Assembly: GCF_006715785.1 (NCBI RefSeq)
Contig: NZ_VFNX01000001.1
Span: 1-64,000, forward strand
Reading direction: 5' to 3'
DNA length: 64,000 nucleotides
Origin: Streptomyces puniciscabiei
Lineage (GTDB): Bacteria; Actinomycetota; Actinomycetes; Streptomycetales; Streptomycetaceae
Part shown: one piece after another, positions 26,607-35,889 of the stretch
How the letters are laid out: each line of letters opens with the position of its first letter
How positions within the stretch are numbered: position 1 is the stretch's first letter
Notes under the pieces: model-generated
Told to the model about the DNA's origin: nothing
Database searches by the model: none
Seen by the model: the letters and a program-made list of their open reading frames with translations, nothing else
Position numbers and translations under genes: made by a program

Positions 26607-27530
26607 TCACCAGGCCCTTCCGGCCGGCCGGGCGGCCTGCGGCGGGGCCGATGCCCTGGACGGGGTGTCGTCGGCCTTGCGGCGCGGGCGCTCGTCCGGA
26701 GCGCGGTCGGCCGCCTCGGCCGCCGCGCCGAAGAAGTCACCGCCCTTGCGCCTGGAGTCGTCCGTGCCCCACGCGCGGTCCCCGCGTGCCGGCACCTTCT
26801 GCAGATGCGGGATGTGCTTGGCGCAGTGGATGTACGCCTCCTCCACCGTGACCTCCACCCACAGCCGGGCACGGCGGCCGGGCACGGGTTCGACCGGCAG
26901 GTCCGGACGCTCCCGGCGCATCTCCTCGTCGGTCAGGACACGGGCCCGGCCGTTGACGTGGAGGCCTATCCGGTCCTGAAGGAAGTCGATCATGAGAATG
27001 CCGACGTGCGGATTCTCCTGGATGTTGCCGAGGCTGGCGAGGACGCCGTTGCCGCGGTACTCGGGGTAGGCCAGCGTCCTGTCGTCGAAGACCTGGACGA
27101 AGCCGGGCGGACCGGCCCGGAAGGTGTTGTCACACTCCCCGTGACGGTCGGAGGTGGCGAGGAAGAACATCTCCTGCCGCGCCGCGAACTCCCGCATCCG
27201 CGGGTTGAGCCGGTCGAGCACCTGCTCGTCGTAGAACTTGGCGGCGCGGGCCGTGGTGCCCATGCGCTCCTGGAGCCGGTGCTCGCCGTCACTGCCCGGG
27301 CGGTCGGGGCGGGAGGGGGGCCGGACGCTGCGGGCGTCCGGTACGTGGACCCGCTGGTGCTGGATCGGAGCGCCGTCGTCGCCCCGGACCAGGCCGACGC
27401 CTTCGGCACCGGGCGCGGCTCCCCCGGGATCCGGCTCCGTCCCGCCGGGCCGCCCCGCGGCAGGGGTTCGGCCCGGGTCCTCGTTCGGGTCCCGGCCGGG
27501 GCGCCCGTCCGGGTTCAGGTCAGCGTCCAC
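26607..27530 (-). CDS. Pyridoxamine 5'-phosphate oxidase-fold flavoprotein
   Basis: A cytoplasmic protein with a split-barrel FMN-binding (PNPOx-like) domain, residues about 95-240. Visible markers: RMREFAARQEMFFLATSD, AYPEYRGNGVLASLGNIQENP, VGILMIDFLQDRIGLHVNGRARVL and EAYIHCAKHIPHL near the end. The last pattern marks the branch annotated as pyridoxamine oxidase-related, many of which reduce other substrates. The C-terminal 50 residues are Arg/Lys/Asp-rich and disordered. The start is uncertain: I use the GTG at 27530, just after GAGGAAC, which leaves a Gly/Pro/Asp-rich N-terminus of about 85 residues. A shorter protein starting near the domain cannot be excluded. It is convergent with the MFS gene. 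Confidence 0.75.
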   Translation of the reverse strand: MDADLNPDGRPGRDPNEDPGRTPAAGRPGGTEPDPGGAAPGAEGVGLVRGDDGAPIQHQRVHVPDARSVRPPSRPDRPGSDGEHRLQERMGTTARAAKFYDEQVLDRLNPRMREFAARQEMFFLATSDRHGECDNTFRAGPPGFVQVFDDRTLAYPEYRGNGVLASLGNIQENPHVGILMIDFLQDRIGLHVNGRARVLTDEEMRRERPDLPVEPVPGRRARLWVEVTVEEAYIHCAKHIPHLQKVPARGDRAWGTDDSRRKGGDFFGAAAEAADRAPDERPRRKADDTPSRASAPPQAARPAGRAW

Positions 27531-27967
27531 GTTCCTCTGTGTCTCCTTCAGGCGCTGGTGCCGTGGCCGGGCGTGGCCGCGACCAGTTCTCCTGTCGGTA
27601 GCCCTCCCGGCGGACCTGCCTCCATGCCACCTCCGCGGGCCCACAGCGGGAAGTCCGAGCCGCACGGGCCGAGTTCCAACCCCGGCTGACACGGCTCGGG
27701 GTTCAACGCGCACGACCGCCTGGCCGAGCCGGTCTCAGACCATACCCGGCCGGGATGGACGTACAAGGGGCCGCTCCCCGGCGCATCCGCAAACACCCGA
27801 TTCATGCGGCACTGTCCGCGGCCCGGAAGCTCATGGTTCCGGGCGGTCGGCCACGAATCGCCGTAATCGCCTCTGCAGGCTGCCCGAGGCGGGTGCCGGT
27901 GTTCCGCTCTCCGAGCCGTTTCGGAGCAACCTGGCGAACAGCTTCGGCCGACCGCAAGGATCAGTGG
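27531..27967. other. Intergenic region with a doubtful small ORF
   Basis: This 437-bp gap lies between the acyl-CoA synthetase 3' end and the flavoprotein gene, both minus strand. A minus-strand frame at 27548-27805 (85 codons) ends 17 bp before the flavoprotein start and has a Cys/Pro/Gly-rich middle (LELGPCGSDFPLWARGGG), but no good ribosome-binding site. I leave it as doubtful. The rest should hold a terminator and promoter. Confidence 0.3.
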
Positions 27968-29509
27968 TCAGTTGACCTTCCGGTCCAGGCCGGACCAGTA
28001 CGGCTGGCGGAGCTTGAACTTCTGGATCTTGCCGGTGGCCGTACGGGGGATGGCATCGCGGAACTCGACACTCGTCGGCGCCTTGTAGCCCGCCAAGCGC
28101 TGCTTGCAGTGAGCGATGATGTCGGCCTCGGTCGCCGTGGCTCCCTCGGCGAGCACCACGAGGGCCTTGACCGTCTCGCCCCACTTCTCGTCCGGCACCC
28201 CGATGACGGCGACCTCGGCGACCGACGGGTGGCTGAAGACGGCGTCCTCCACCTCGATGGAAGACACGTTCTCGCCGCCTGTGATGATCACGTCCTTCTT
28301 CCGGTCGGAGATCGTCAGGTGACCGTCGGACTCGTCGATCGTGCCTCCGTCGCCGGTGTGAAACCACCCGTCCCGCAGAGCCGCGGCGGTCTCCTGCGGC
28401 TTCTCCCAGTACCCGTCCAGTACGACGTTCGACCGGGCCAGCACCTCGCCCGTCCCGGAGACCTTCAGCCTGACTCCGAGCGCAGGCAGTCCGGCACGGG
28501 ACAGCTTGCGCGCCCGCTCCTCAGAGGGCAGTCCCTCGTCTGCCGGCCTGGACCGGTTGAACGTGAGCAGCGGGGACGTCTCGGTCAGGCCGTAGATCTG
28601 CGTGAACTCCCAGCCCAGTTCCTCCCCCACCCGCCGGATCAGCGTGCTCGGCGGCGGAGCCCCCGCGCACACGATCCGTACCCGGTCACGGCCAGGGATC
28701 TCGCCCTCCCACGAAGCCGCCGCATCCAGCACCGCCTTCCACACCGCCGGCGCGCCGCACATCAGCGTCACGCCGTGCCGGTCGACCCGGCGCAGGATCT
28801 CCGCGCCGTCGACCTTGCGCAACACCACCTGCTTCACGCCCAGTCCGGCCATCACATAGGGCATGCCCCAGCCGTTGCAGTGGAACATCGGCAGCGTGTG
28901 CATGTACACATCGCGCTCCCACGCCCTGGTGTGCAGCCCGAAGGTCATCCCGTTCACCCAAATGTTGCGGTGGGTCAGCTGCACCCCCTTCGGGCGGGCG
29001 GTGGTCCCTGACGTGTAGTTGATCGTCGCGGTGGCATCCTCGTCCGGGTCCGACCACGGCCGGGGGGCTACGCCGAAGCGCATCAGCTCGGTCTCGGTCT
29101 GCTCCCCGAGGACGAACCGGTGGCGCGCCTTGACTCCGGACAGCGTCCCGTCCAGCTCCGGGTCGACGAGCAGCACCGACGAGCCGCTCTGCTGCACCAC
29201 GTACTCGACCTCGTCGGGCTTGAGGCGGAAGTTGACCGGCACGCAGATCCGACCGCTCATCGGCACCGCGAACAGCAGCTCCAGCAGGCGTGCGGAGTTG
29301 GGGCTGACCACCGCCACCCGCTCACGCTCACCCACGCCCAGCGCATCCAGTCCCGCCTGCCAGGCGCGCACCCGCTCACCCAGCCGCCCGTACGTCGCCT
29401 CCGGTACCGGCACGCCCGGCTGATCCGGCTCGTCCACCACACCGGTGTCGGAGGCGAAACCCAACTCGGCCCGCTCGAGAAAATCGGCGACCGTCATCGG
29501 AACACGCAT
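27968..29509 (-). CDS. Acyl-CoA synthetase (AMP-forming, fatty-acid type)
   Basis: Activates a carboxylic acid, probably a fatty acid, with ATP and then CoA. The 513 aa are of normal length for the ANL superfamily. Motifs: P-loop-like TINYTSGTTARPKGV (about 165-180), YGLTETSP (A5), GWFHTGDGGTIDESDG (A7), and DRKKDVIITGGENVSS (A8). The C-terminal catalytic lysine lies in PRTATGKIQKFKLR (A10). ANL members with the shape MFHCNGWG usually take medium or long-chain fatty acids. The ATG at 29509 has GGAGAG about seven bases upstream; a second Met follows at codon 5. It stands alone. Confidence 0.92.
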   Translation of the reverse strand: MRVPMTVADFLERAELGFASDTGVVDEPDQPGVPVPEATYGRLGERVRAWQAGLDALGVGERERVAVVSPNSARLLELLFAVPMSGRICVPVNFRLKPDEVEYVVQQSGSSVLLVDPELDGTLSGVKARHRFVLGEQTETELMRFGVAPRPWSDPDEDATATINYTSGTTARPKGVQLTHRNIWVNGMTFGLHTRAWERDVYMHTLPMFHCNGWGMPYVMAGLGVKQVVLRKVDGAEILRRVDRHGVTLMCGAPAVWKAVLDAAASWEGEIPGRDRVRIVCAGAPPPSTLIRRVGEELGWEFTQIYGLTETSPLLTFNRSRPADEGLPSEERARKLSRAGLPALGVRLKVSGTGEVLARSNVVLDGYWEKPQETAAALRDGWFHTGDGGTIDESDGHLTISDRKKDVIITGGENVSSIEVEDAVFSHPSVAEVAVIGVPDEKWGETVKALVVLAEGATATEADIIAHCKQRLAGYKAPTSVEFRDAIPRTATGKIQKFKLRQPYWSGLDRKVN

Positions 29510-29735
29510 AGCTCACTCTCCAGCGTCCGGAACAACCACTTCACACGGAAGCCCATGCTTGCCAGTGGTCTACCCAACCAGCCGCGTGGGTGACGGTAGC
29601 GGTGTACGCAACGGGTGGCGGCGTCGCGGTGAACGCGTGCTCCCCCCCGTTCCGCTGGGTGGTCCAGGCGTCCAGCAGGTAGGGCCCGTGATGCGCGGGT
29701 GCGAGGTGTGCGGCGTGGAAACAGCTTCCGTGGTT

Positions 29736-30908
29736 CTACCTCCCGACCGACTCGATCATGGATTTCCAGGATCTGTTGCGCTTGAACGGCGTTTCGAAGA
29801 TACGGGAGAACAACCACGCCCCAAATACCGCGACCGGCAGGCCCAGGACGAGAGTGAACCCGAATACGGAAAGTCCAGGCGACACAAAATGCGGTGCTAT
29901 GCGGCGAGCTATGGCCATGACGATCGGAAGATGGATCAGGTAGAGGCTGTAGGAGAAGTCGCCGAGACTGCGCAGGGGGCGCGCCGTAAGGAGCCGTACG
30001 AGGATGGCGGGTCTGCCGGTGGCAACCGCGGCGAGCAGCATCGCCATGGCCGGAGAGACGGCGAGATCCACCCAGAAGTAGTGGTTCACGGTCCAGACGG
30101 AACCCTGGATGAACCCGAGAGCCAGGACAGGCAGGGCGGCCAGGGCAGCGAACCATCCCCATGGCAGGCGTTGGACCCTGTCCGAGGCAGTGACGACCCC
30201 TGCGCCTACCACTCCTGCAACGAACACGGGAGCGAGGTGCGGAGCGAGCCAGTTGTCACCCTCCACGGGGGATGCGTCAATCGCCATCAGCCCACGGGCG
30301 ATCACCGGAAGGGTCACACACGCGACCAGGACTGCCGCGCCCCACCGCCGCCGAACGAACAGGAGAAGAGGGAAGAGGAGATAGAGCTCGGCCTCCACTC
30401 CGATCGACCAGAACGCACCGTTCGGCGGTGGGGCGCTGACCATGTCCTGAACGAGGGTGCCGTACACAAGGACGGACGCGCCGGTGGGTGGCCCGAAGTG
30501 GGAAGCCGGTACCACGAGCCACGACATGAGCAGGCTCATGGCCAGCGCGGCCCAGTACGGAGGCAGGATGCGCCAGGCGCGCCGGCGCAGGTATCGGCTG
30601 ACGCCACCCGACCGCCAACCGTGATGCGCCGAGGAGAGTGCCAGGGAGAAGCCGGACAGCACCAGGAAGAAGACGACGGCGAGACGCCCGAACATCAGTC
30701 CGTCCAGCCACGGAGGCGCCGAACTGTGGGGGTAGCCCGGGAAGGTGTACAACCAGCAGTGGAACAGGACCACATACAACGCCGCCAGCCCGCGAAGGCC
30801 GTCGAGGCCCAGCACCTGCCGACGGACATGCGCCCCGCTCGCCCTCTCCTCCCGGTCGGCAGGGCCGACCGAGTCGATAGCGCCGCTGACCGTACGACTC
30901 GAGTGCAC
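29736..30908 (-). CDS. Acyltransferase 3 (OafA/YrhL-like) membrane protein
   Basis: An integral membrane O-acyltransferase of about 390 aa that would modify a cell-surface sugar. It opens with the family hallmark LGLDGLRGLAALYVVLFH (His in the first helix) at about residue 30, has a basic loop (SRYLRRRAWRILPPYW), and WSIGVEAELYLLFPLLL. About ten hydrophobic helices follow. It ends with basic residues (FKRNRSWKSMIESVGR), so it lacks the SGNH domain of larger members. I take the GTG at 30908, five bases after the stop of the upstream lipoprotein gene; no strong ribosome-binding site is seen, so translation may be coupled. The acceptor is unknown. Confidence 0.85.
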   Translation of the reverse strand: MHSSRTVSGAIDSVGPADREERASGAHVRRQVLGLDGLRGLAALYVVLFHCWLYTFPGYPHSSAPPWLDGLMFGRLAVVFFLVLSGFSLALSSAHHGWRSGGVSRYLRRRAWRILPPYWAALAMSLLMSWLVVPASHFGPPTGASVLVYGTLVQDMVSAPPPNGAFWSIGVEAELYLLFPLLLFVRRRWGAAVLVACVTLPVIARGLMAIDASPVEGDNWLAPHLAPVFVAGVVGAGVVTASDRVQRLPWGWFAALAALPVLALGFIQGSVWTVNHYFWVDLAVSPAMAMLLAAVATGRPAILVRLLTARPLRSLGDFSYSLYLIHLPIVMAIARRIAPHFVSPGLSVFGFTLVLGLPVAVFGAWLFSRIFETPFKRNRSWKSMIESVGR

Positions 30909-30913
30909 TGAAA

Positions 30914-31486
30914 TCAGCCCGTCATGGCGGACTTGTGGCCGGTCGGGGTGACCGCGTACCACTGCTTGCCCTTGCCCTGGCCGTTCATCTCCCCGGCCTT
31001 GGTGTCGCCCATGTACCGGTACAGCGGCCAGCCGCCGAGGGTGACCTGTTTCATGCCGTTGCGGTGAACCGTACCGAGAAGGCTCTTCTCCACCCCCAAG
31101 GTCCGTACGGAGCCCTGCACCATGACGGGCATCCACGTCTTCGTGCACTCACCGGCACACGTCCACTTGGAGGGAGTCGCCTGGTCCTTGTCGTAGCGGT
31201 AGAGCGTCATCCCCTTGTCGTCGGTGACCACAGTGCCCATCCCGTTCACCGCCTTGGCCATCAGCATCGTGGTCGTGGCCATGTGCCCGCTGCCGGAACC
31301 GGCGCCGTCCGGGGGCGTGGAGGTGGCCGATGCGGAGATCGCGGGGTCCGACGCAGCCGTGGCGACGGGTGTGGCCTTGCCGGAGTTCGTGCTTGAGGCG
31401 TTCATGTCCGAAGAGTTGCAGGCCGCCAGCAGGAACGCGGACGCGAGCCCTGCGGCCGAGGCGAGCACGATGCGTTGCGGTATCAC
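30914..31486 (-). CDS. Lipoprotein of the COG4315 type (repeated YxxxxD segments)
   Basis: A 190-aa exported lipoprotein. It has a signal peptide with lipobox LLAAC (Cys23) and a Ser/Thr/Ala linker. Two similar segments follow: GTVVTDDKGMTLYRYDKDQ then CAGECTKTWMPVM, and LGTVHRNGMKQVTLGGWPLYRYMGD. This is the pattern of the secreted repeat domain found in many actinobacterial lipoproteins of unknown function; some members sit with haem or electron-transfer proteins. The GTG at 31486 has AAGGG eight bases upstream. It precedes the acyltransferase gene by five bases, so the two are likely one transcript. Confidence 0.85.
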   Translation of the reverse strand: MIPQRIVLASAAGLASAFLLAACNSSDMNASSTNSGKATPVATAASDPAISASATSTPPDGAGSGSGHMATTTMLMAKAVNGMGTVVTDDKGMTLYRYDKDQATPSKWTCAGECTKTWMPVMVQGSVRTLGVEKSLLGTVHRNGMKQVTLGGWPLYRYMGDTKAGEMNGQGKGKQWYAVTPTGHKSAMTG

Positions 31487-31834
31487 GGAATTGCCCTTCG
31501 TCGGGAGCCGCCAGCTGCTTCCTCCCTCAGTACGTCGGACATCTCGCGCGCTCTCAGCCGCTGATGTCACATGGCGCAGTCTTGACCATCGGCGGCACGC
31601 CGGGGATCGGCCGCTCCGGCCATCGGTAGTCTGGGCGGTGACCTGGCGCAAAGACCGGTCCGGCGGAGGTGGACGGCCCGAACGAACCCAACAACTGCTT
31701 CCTCGCCCACCGCGGCGCTGTTGCGGCGCTTTGGCGGCGGGCACAGTATCCGACAGCGGCTACGGCCGGATGTTCGCGGGCAGGATGGTCAGGACCGTTC
31801 GCCGCGAGCCGAGGCAACACCCGAGAGAGCGACC
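31487..31834. promoter_or_regulatory. Divergent intergenic region
   Basis: This 348-bp gap between the lipoprotein and mannosyltransferase genes should hold both promoters. I see no gene or clear operator in it. Confidence 0.35.
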
Positions 31835-33196
31835 TTGACGACCAACCACAACAAGTGGGCTTTGCGTCTCGCGAGGCCGATACGGACATTTCCCTCGCCG
31901 AAGCTGTTGGTCGTCGACAGACAGACACCGAGCCCAGCGGTGTGGATGTCCGGGGCCGGTATCGCACTGTTCGCTCTGGTCGGTGCGAGCGCGCCCAACC
32001 ACAACACGCTCAGGGCACCGATCCCCTGGCTCCGGCTGCCGGCCATGACCGGCACCGTCTCCCAGACGGTCACGATCACGGCCGTCGTGCTGTCGTGCTG
32101 GGGCGCGCTGGGCATGCTCAAGGCCCATGAGCGGGGTTGGAGACCCGATGCCCGACTCCTTTACCGGCTCGGCACGCTGACCGCGCTGGCCGTCGCCAAC
32201 CTCACCCCGGTCGGCTCCTCCGACACGGCCAGCTACGCCGCGTACGGCCGTATCGCCGCGCTCGGCGGTGACCCGTACGTGACGACTCCCGCCCGGCTGG
32301 GCGGCGCGTACGCCCATCTGGTGAGCGAGGCGTGGCAGAGCACGCCTTCGGTGTACGGGCCGGTGGCGACGTGGTGGCAGGGTGCGGCGGCGTTCATCGG
32401 ACAGGAGCGGCCGTGGCTGACGATATGGGCATTGATGCTCGCGAACGCCGCCGTCTTCGTGGGTACCGGGTACCTGTTGCTGCGCACCGCCGACGATCCG
32501 GTCCGCGCGGGCCTGCTGTGGACCGTCAACCCGCTGCTGATCGGCGTGCTGGTCGCGGGCGGGCACCTGGACACCCTCGTCGCGGGGCTGGCCGTCTGCG
32601 CGATGCACATCGCCCGCAGGACGACCCGGTGGCACCACGACCTGATCGTGGGAGGGCTGGTCGGTCTCGCCTGCGGCGTGAAGATCAGCGCCTGTCTGTT
32701 CGGCGTCGGGCTGGCGTGGCCGCTGCTGCGTGCGGGCGCCTGGCGACCGGCCGCCCGGCAGGCAGGCGCGGCCGCGCTGACCCTGGTCGTACTTTACGGA
32801 GCCTACGGGGCACACGCCCTGGTCCCGCTGTCCGCGGCCTCCCGGCTGGTCTCGACACCCTCCCTGTGGGCGGTGTTCGATCAGTTCGGTACCACGGTCC
32901 TTGGCCCTCGCGCGGCTGCTGCGATCGTCAGCGTGCTGTGGCCGGTGGTGATGCTCGCGCTGGCCTGGCTGCTCCGCCGCGCTGCCGCTCCAGAGGCGCC
33001 GGCTGTCGGTGCCCTGCCGTTCGCGCTGGCCTTCGCCTGGGTCCTCTCGGCGCCGTGGTCGATGCCGTGGTACACAGCTCTCGCCTGGGCCCTGGCAGCC
33101 TTGTTCAGCCCGGGCCGCGCGACTCCGTACCTCACCCTGACCACCGCCGTCCTGGCCATGTCCCACAACAGCGGCGGTCACGGCTGGACATGGTGA
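31835..33196 (+). CDS. MptB-like polyprenol-phosphomannose-dependent mannosyltransferase
   Basis: A GT-C fold membrane glycosyltransferase of about 453 aa with 10-12 helices. It carries the loop SDTASYAAYGRIAALGGDPYV with the acidic residue used by GT-C enzymes, and later a GSYGYGP-like WQSTPSVYGPVATWW. The pattern matches MptB of mycobacteria, which adds alpha-1,6 mannoses from polyprenol phosphomannose outside the membrane. Streptomyces has several paralogues of unclear role. The TTG at 31835 follows GAGAGAG; the frame remains open upstream but shows no similarity there. It stands alone between the divergent lipoprotein and ribonuclease genes. Confidence 0.8.
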   Translation: MTTNHNKWALRLARPIRTFPSPKLLVVDRQTPSPAVWMSGAGIALFALVGASAPNHNTLRAPIPWLRLPAMTGTVSQTVTITAVVLSCWGALGMLKAHERGWRPDARLLYRLGTLTALAVANLTPVGSSDTASYAAYGRIAALGGDPYVTTPARLGGAYAHLVSEAWQSTPSVYGPVATWWQGAAAFIGQERPWLTIWALMLANAAVFVGTGYLLLRTADDPVRAGLLWTVNPLLIGVLVAGGHLDTLVAGLAVCAMHIARRTTRWHHDLIVGGLVGLACGVKISACLFGVGLAWPLLRAGAWRPAARQAGAAALTLVVLYGAYGAHALVPLSAASRLVSTPSLWAVFDQFGTTVLGPRAAAAIVSVLWPVVMLALAWLLRRAAAPEAPAVGALPFALAFAWVLSAPWSMPWYTALAWALAALFSPGRATPYLTLTTAVLAMSHNSGGHGWTW

Positions 33197-33422
33197 CAGA
33201 CCATCTCGGGCAGGTCGGCCGAGGTGTTCGGCCATACCGAGAGGGCGGGCAGCGCGGTCCCACCGCCCGGGCCGGAAACCCTTGAGCGCTTGCTGGTCGC
33301 GGCGGACCGGCCGTGCCTGCGTCAAAGGCAATTGCCCCTCTCCCGCAACCGGCGATACACCCGGTTGTCACGCGAGCCCAGCAGTGTGTCATGTCCATGC
33401 GTCTTTTCCCTTGGAGGGTTCC

Positions 33423-33842
33423 TTGCTGACTCTGCGACGTCCCCGGCTGTCCTGGGCCAAGCGGTTCGCGGTGCTGATCGCCGCCATCGCGTCCGTGCTC
33501 AGTGTGTCCGCCGTCAACAGCCCCGCCGCGAATGCGGCCGTCTACGGCTCCTGCAACATCGCCGGATGCTCCGACGCGGCCTCAGCGAACTCGACCTGGT
33601 CCGACCTCGGCTACCCGACCACTCGGGGCTGGTACGACTGGCCGGACGGCGAGTGCAGCTACGCGGGCGGCGAGTTCTACAACAACGACGGGCAGTTGCC
33701 GTCCGGTGACACCTTCTACGAGTACGACGTCTACCCGCGCGCCTGCGGCGCCCATCGGGACGCCTACCGGATCGTCGTCGACTCCGACACCGGCGTGGTC
33801 TGGTATTCGCCCAACCACTACACCGACTTCTACCAGCTCTGA
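33423..33842 (+). CDS. Secreted guanyl-specific ribonuclease (T1/F1/Sa superfamily)
   Basis: A small exported RNase, 139 aa as precursor. A basic N-terminus and hydrophobic core end in SPAANAA, giving likely cleavage before Val40. The mature part is about 100 residues, the usual microbial RNase size. Catalytic candidates match the family: Glu100 in TFYEYDVYPR, Arg116 in DAYRIVVD and His132 in YSPNHYTDF. Cys at 44, 49, 78 and 108 could form two disulfides. The TTG at 33423 is supported by GGAGG five bases upstream. No barstar-type inhibitor gene is adjacent, which is acceptable for a protein active only after export. Confidence 0.85.
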   Translation: MLTLRRPRLSWAKRFAVLIAAIASVLSVSAVNSPAANAAVYGSCNIAGCSDAASANSTWSDLGYPTTRGWYDWPDGECSYAGGEFYNNDGQLPSGDTFYEYDVYPRACGAHRDAYRIVVDSDTGVVWYSPNHYTDFYQL

Positions 33843-34554
33843 CACACCAACGGGATTTCGGCCACCGGCCGCTCGGACGTCCGGGCGACTGTCGTGGGCC
33901 GGCGTCCCATCAGGGGCGGTCCGCCCGGGACCGCCCCTCGCCCATGGGCGCGGCCAGACCCCTGCGCCGTAGCGCGACTTCGGCGGACGCCGTCGCCTCA
34001 CGGCCAAGGAGGTCTGCGGCGAGCGCACCGACTACGTACGACGCCGGGCAGCGCGCTGGCCGCACCACCCCGACCGGCGCACGGACCTCCGCCGGCGGGG
34101 ATGCTGCACCCTCCAGGAACGGAAGTTGCTCTCCTCGGTCCGCGACCGTCTCGGCCGGCTCACCCGGCAGACGCTCAGTGCTCAGGCCGGCCCCGGCACC
34201 GGCCGACGACTCCTGCGCGACCGCCGCTGCACCTACCGTTCGCACGGCCGCACTCTCGCCCACCGCACCCCGCTGCGCTTCACCGTGCATCTGCAGTCCC
34301 GCAGGCAACTGCTCGGGGCGCACATCCTCAAGGAATTGAAGAACGGATCTTCCGGCCCCACCGGACATGGGGCCGCACCATGAGCCCCGAGCACTTCTCG
34401 TGCGGTCCACCGATCCCAACACACGCCGCGCCCTCGCCCGATGGGATTCCGGTAGTGACCCTTCAGCCCATTGCGGTGGAGAGCCGTCGGGCGCCGGGTT
34501 CGCGCCCGGCGGCCCTCGCCGCCCACCGGTGATCTGCGGGCCGGTCGCCGGGAC
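33843..34554. other. 712-bp stretch without a convincing gene
   Basis: On the plus strand one frame is open from about 33973 to 34383 and is Arg-rich (for example ERKLLSSVRDRLGRLTRQTL). It follows an in-frame TAG, has no start with a ribosome-binding site and matches nothing I know. It may be a decayed gene. The minus strand offers only low-complexity frames. Confidence 0.35.
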
Positions 34555-35889
34555 CTACTTCTTCTTCCACTCCTTGACCGTCAGCCCGTCGGGGACCTTC
34601 AGCTCGAAGGCGCCGCCGATCGCGGTGTCGAGCGCGGTGGCCGGATCGTTGCCGCTACCGAAGGCGCTGACCGCGAGCAGTTCCTTGAGTTGCGCGCCGG
34701 TGCCGCGGAACGCCCTGACCGTCTTCATCGCCTCTCGGGCCTCGTCGGCGTCCATGGACTTGTTCATCTTCTCCAGCAGGTCCGGGGAGATCCAGCAGTC
34801 CGGGATCTCGTCGAGGTCCCACTCCGCGTACCAGTGCGTGTTGTTGAGCCAGTTCCGCTGGGGCACCTTGCCGTCCACGGCCACCAGGTAGAACGTGAAC
34901 TTGATGTTGCCGAGCGAGCGCCAGTCGGCGACGTTCGTGTGTTCGCTCGCCCGGCCGGCGGCCGCGTTCTCGTACGTCGACGCGATCTCCGTGAAGCTCG
35001 GCGGGTTCTCCGGATCCCGGCCGGTGTAGTGCCGGATCGTCCACCGCTTGGCCAGCAGCTCTCCGGCCTGCCTCCTGCGGACCGGGGCGATCCGCTGCTG
35101 CGAGGCCTGCTTGATGCTGTCGATGATGTTGAACTCGCTCTGCCCCTCACCGGGCCGGAACTGCTGGGAGGTCATGTACTGCATCAACTGCCAGGCGTCG
35201 TCGTCCGAATGGCCCGACTTCTTCAGGGCGGCGAGGATCTCGTCCGGCGTCTTGGCGTTGCGCAGGTCCTCGTCCTCGGTCCGCTGGACGAGCGAGGCCG
35301 CGTGGGTCCGGTGGCTGCCGGTGTGGTGGCCGCTCGTGTGCTCCGCGGCCGTCCGCTGCACCGGCGCGCTGCCGCTCATCACCCTGCGCGCGTTGGCGAC
35401 CGCGCGGCGCTCTCCCGCGTCGGCGGGGTCCGAGACGCGCAGACCCGAGCCGTTGTCCGTACCGGGTACCGGGCCGGCCTGCTGGTCCAGGTAGTGGGTC
35501 AGCTCGTGCGCCCAGTCCTCCTTCGTCATGCGGCCGCCGTCGACCACATGCTCCCCCGAGGTGTACGCCTTGGCCTGGATCTCCACCGCCGACCGGCGGG
35601 CGACCTCGTCCGAGTGGACGCGCACACCGCTGAAGTCGGCACCCCCGAACCGGGCCTCCATCTCGTCCCGCAACCCCGCGTCCATGGGCCTGCCGGGAGA
35701 GCGCAGCACGTCATGCACAAGGGAGCGACGCTGCACCTGCCCGTCCCGCTCCCGTGCGACGGCCCGCGTCACCGCCTCGTTGCCCACCGCTCGCTGCAGC
35801 GCCTCCAGCCCGGCGGGCGCCGGGCCGGCCGGCCGGCGCGGCGCGGACCGCGTGTCGCTCTGCTCGTTCTCCTTGTCGTGCGCGCGCAC
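34555..35889 (-). CDS. DUF4157 (eCIS core domain) protein with unrecognised C-terminal domain; candidate CIS cargo
   Basis: A 444-aa soluble protein. DUF4157, the domain that most often marks proteins associated with extracellular contractile injection systems, spans about residues 65-140. It shows MDAGLRDEMEARFG, FSGVRVHSDE and the zinc-protease-like HELTH (128-132). Three VQR motifs occur at 52-54, 177-179 and 201-203, in the flexible flanks. From about 205 a separate domain begins (EDLRNAKTPDEIL). It contains RHYTG at 286-290, then a beta-rich section (IKFTFYLVAVDGKVP). I cannot assign this domain; an RHYT box occurs in some ADP-ribosyltransferase-like toxins, but the match is too short to claim. 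The GTG at 35889 has GAGGGGAG six bases upstream. It lies 0.8 kb from the CIS cluster. No signal peptide. Confidence 0.85.
   Translation of the reverse strand: MRAHDKENEQSDTRSAPRRPAGPAPAGLEALQRAVGNEAVTRAVARERDGQVQRRSLVHDVLRSPGRPMDAGLRDEMEARFGGADFSGVRVHSDEVARRSAVEIQAKAYTSGEHVVDGGRMTKEDWAHELTHYLDQQAGPVPGTDNGSGLRVSDPADAGERRAVANARRVMSGSAPVQRTAAEHTSGHHTGSHRTHAASLVQRTEDEDLRNAKTPDEILAALKKSGHSDDDAWQLMQYMTSQQFRPGEGQSEFNIIDSIKQASQQRIAPVRRRQAGELLAKRWTIRHYTGRDPENPPSFTEIASTYENAAAGRASEHTNVADWRSLGNIKFTFYLVAVDGKVPQRNWLNNTHWYAEWDLDEIPDCWISPDLLEKMNKSMDADEAREAMKTVRAFRGTGAQLKELLAVSAFGSGNDPATALDTAIGGAFELKVPDGLTVKEWKKK

Noticed and set aside
34126..34383. Arg-rich plus-strand frame that looks like a transposase end
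   Set aside because: No DDE or other transposase motif, no inverted repeats or target duplication around it, and no start signal.
34555..35889. Calling the DUF4157 C-terminal domain an ADP-ribosyltransferase
   Set aside because: Only an RHYT tetrapeptide suggests it; the remaining catalytic pattern (such as an ExE motif in suitable context) could not be recognised by eye.
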